DNA of 64,000 nt from Paenibacillus tianjinensis (GTDB lineage Bacteria; Bacillota; Bacilli; Paenibacillales; Paenibacillaceae), in the NCBI RefSeq assembly GCF_017086365.1, contig NZ_CP070969.1, forward strand, positions 3,100,001 to 3,164,000, in the 5' to 3' direction. The notes below the pieces were generated by a model. The model saw nothing but the letters and a program-made list of their open reading frames with translations, made no database searches and was not told the DNA's origin. Below, one piece after another: positions 63,083-64,000 of this stretch (positions are counted from its first letter, which is position 1; every line of letters begins with the position of its first letter). The position numbers and the translations under genes are program-made.

Positions 63083-63781
63083 GTGAAAATTTTAGTGGTG
63101 GATGATGAAGAGAATATCCTGCAGGTCATTAAGGCTTATTTGGAAAAGAATAATTATATTGTGTACGAAGCCGATACAGGAATAGGCGCGATTCATCTAT
63201 TTGAAACCTTACAGCCCGATCTGATCATACTGGATTTGATGCTTCCGGATATGACCGGAGAGGAAGTATGCAGAATGGTACGTAAATCATCGAACGTTCC
63301 GATTCTCATGCTGACTGCAAAAAGCAGTGAGGACGATATGGTAAATGGTCTCATGATTGGGGCCGATGATTATATAACCAAACCATTCAGCCCAAGAGAG
63401 CTGCTCGCTCGGGTGATTAGTCTTTTAAGAAGAACCAATCAGCGGGAACAAGGGAATATATCACTGCTGTCATATGCCCAAGGCTGTTTAACAATAGATT
63501 TGGAACGTTATGAGGTGAGAATTCACGAGGAACCCGTATCCCTCATCCCTATGGAGTTTAAGCTGCTGGAAATTTTAGCGAAGCATCCGAAGAGAGTGTT
63601 CTCACGACTAGAGCTGGTTAACCTTACCCAAGGTGATACCTATGAAGGATTCGAGCGAACCATCGATGTTCATATCAAGAATATTAGACAAAAAATTGGC
63701 GATGATCCAAAACACCCTGTTTTTATTGGTACAGTGTTTGGAGTGGGGTATAAATTCTTGGTGAGTTCGGATGATAAATAG
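63083..63781 (+). CDS. OmpR/PhoB-family response regulator, second copy
   Basis: A 232-aa paralogue of 51366-52064. Phospho-Asp in LIILDLMLPDMTG. Differences cluster around the linker (NQREQGNISLLSYAQGCLTI; SLIPMEFKLLE), while the DNA-recognition part is the same. The two copies likely share operators. GTG 63083 chosen as for the first copy. Confidence 0.9.
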   Translation: MKILVVDDEENILQVIKAYLEKNNYIVYEADTGIGAIHLFETLQPDLIILDLMLPDMTGEEVCRMVRKSSNVPILMLTAKSSEDDMVNGLMIGADDYITKPFSPRELLARVISLLRRTNQREQGNISLLSYAQGCLTIDLERYEVRIHEEPVSLIPMEFKLLEILAKHPKRVFSRLELVNLTQGDTYEGFERTIDVHIKNIRQKIGDDPKHPVFIGTVFGVGYKFLVSSDDK

Positions 63782-64000
63782 AGGCGGATTGAGCAGAAAG
63801 CTTCTTATATCCCATGCCGGTGTAGCACTTGCTGCGCTTCTGTCTATTGTTCTGCTTGTCAACTTAGAAATGAACGTTTCGTTCAACCAATATCAGAAAA
63901 ACCAGCAGCAGGTGGAAATACAAAGTTTACTGGACGATCTAAAAGACGCTTATCATGAGTCTACCGGCCAATGGAATACAAACGTATGGATGATCATTTC
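63771..64000 (+). CDS. Sensor histidine kinase, second copy, cut by window edge
   Basis: The first 76 codons: MINRGGLSRKLLISHAGVAL with TM1, then the start of the sensor (NQYQKNQQQVEIQSLLDDLK). Matches 52051-53406. It overlaps the regulator gene by 11 bp. Confidence 0.9.
   Translation, partial: MINRGGLSRKLLISHAGVALAALLSIVLLVNLEMNVSFNQYQKNQQQVEIQSLLDDLKDAYHESTGQWNTNVWMII

Larger units (their letters stand above)
62652..64000 (+). repeat. Second copy of the 50.94-52.28 kb module
   Basis: From TTCCTTTTGCTATC onward the sequence repeats 50938 onward: promoter, phased repeats, small secreted protein, response regulator and start of the kinase. The leader is identical to the eye over about 90 bp; coding parts differ at scattered sites. 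The left breakpoint is sharp, inside the pstB scrap. The right end is beyond the window. Confidence 0.92.

Overview
The window looks like accessory DNA of a spore-former-type Bacillota, most likely Paenibacillus or a relative. Reasons: strong GGAGG ribosome sites with frequent TTG and GTG starts, AT-rich intergenic DNA, a CsoR-CopZ-CopA set with canonical CsoR boxes, a ydaO-type c-di-AMP riboswitch before an NlpC/P60 hydrolase, and Bacillota-type GshF, ParM and YdhK-like proteins. Species, and whether this is plasmid or chromosome, cannot be read from the sequence.

Layout. (1) 1-9.45 kb: a Tn7-like module (element 1). It has a Ku gene, an XRE regulator, a small stand-alone Mu-transposase-C-domain protein, a second XRE regulator, tnsA, tnsB, tnsC and tniQ/tnsD. 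A tyrosine recombinase gene follows, split by an IS3-family insertion, and then a palindromic array (array A). (2) 9.6-40 kb: cargo dominated by copper handling. It holds a YVTN lipoprotein with an Lgt paralogue, Met-rich and His-rich small proteins, csoR-copZ-copA, two Csp-like Cys-rich proteins, a membrane operon with a cytochrome b561-like protein, a multicopper oxidase and a two-component system. It also holds a ParM/ParR-like pair, an HhH-nuclease-like protein, a zinc-hook AAA ATPase of RloC/PrrC type, and an IS200 copy. (3) 40.1-50.8 kb: a second, diverged Tn7-like module with the same gene order (element 2). Its tnsB and tniQ are each split by one of two apparently identical 1360-bp IS256-family copies; array B follows. 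(4) 50.9-55.6 kb: a small secreted protein, a two-component system, a SHOCT protein and decaying genes, closed by array C. (5) 55.9-64 kb: arsR, a permease, a broken trxB, a MATE exporter, gshF, gene scraps, and a second copy of the 50.9-kb two-component module running off the edge.

How it fits together. In each Tn7-like module TnsA and TnsB would cut and join DNA, TnsC would regulate, and TniQ would choose the target. The XRE pair and the small Mu-C protein are placed to control this, and Ku could seal breaks. Each module, and one segment with no tns genes, ends in the same kind of array: six half-sites around a terminator-like hairpin, including a 17-8-17 inverted repeat. The left halves of arrays A and B appear exchanged: undoing the exchange restores near-perfect palindromes in both. 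The simplest reading is that the 41-kb segment between them entered by site-specific recombination inside the array. This is the strongest candidate here for an undescribed system.
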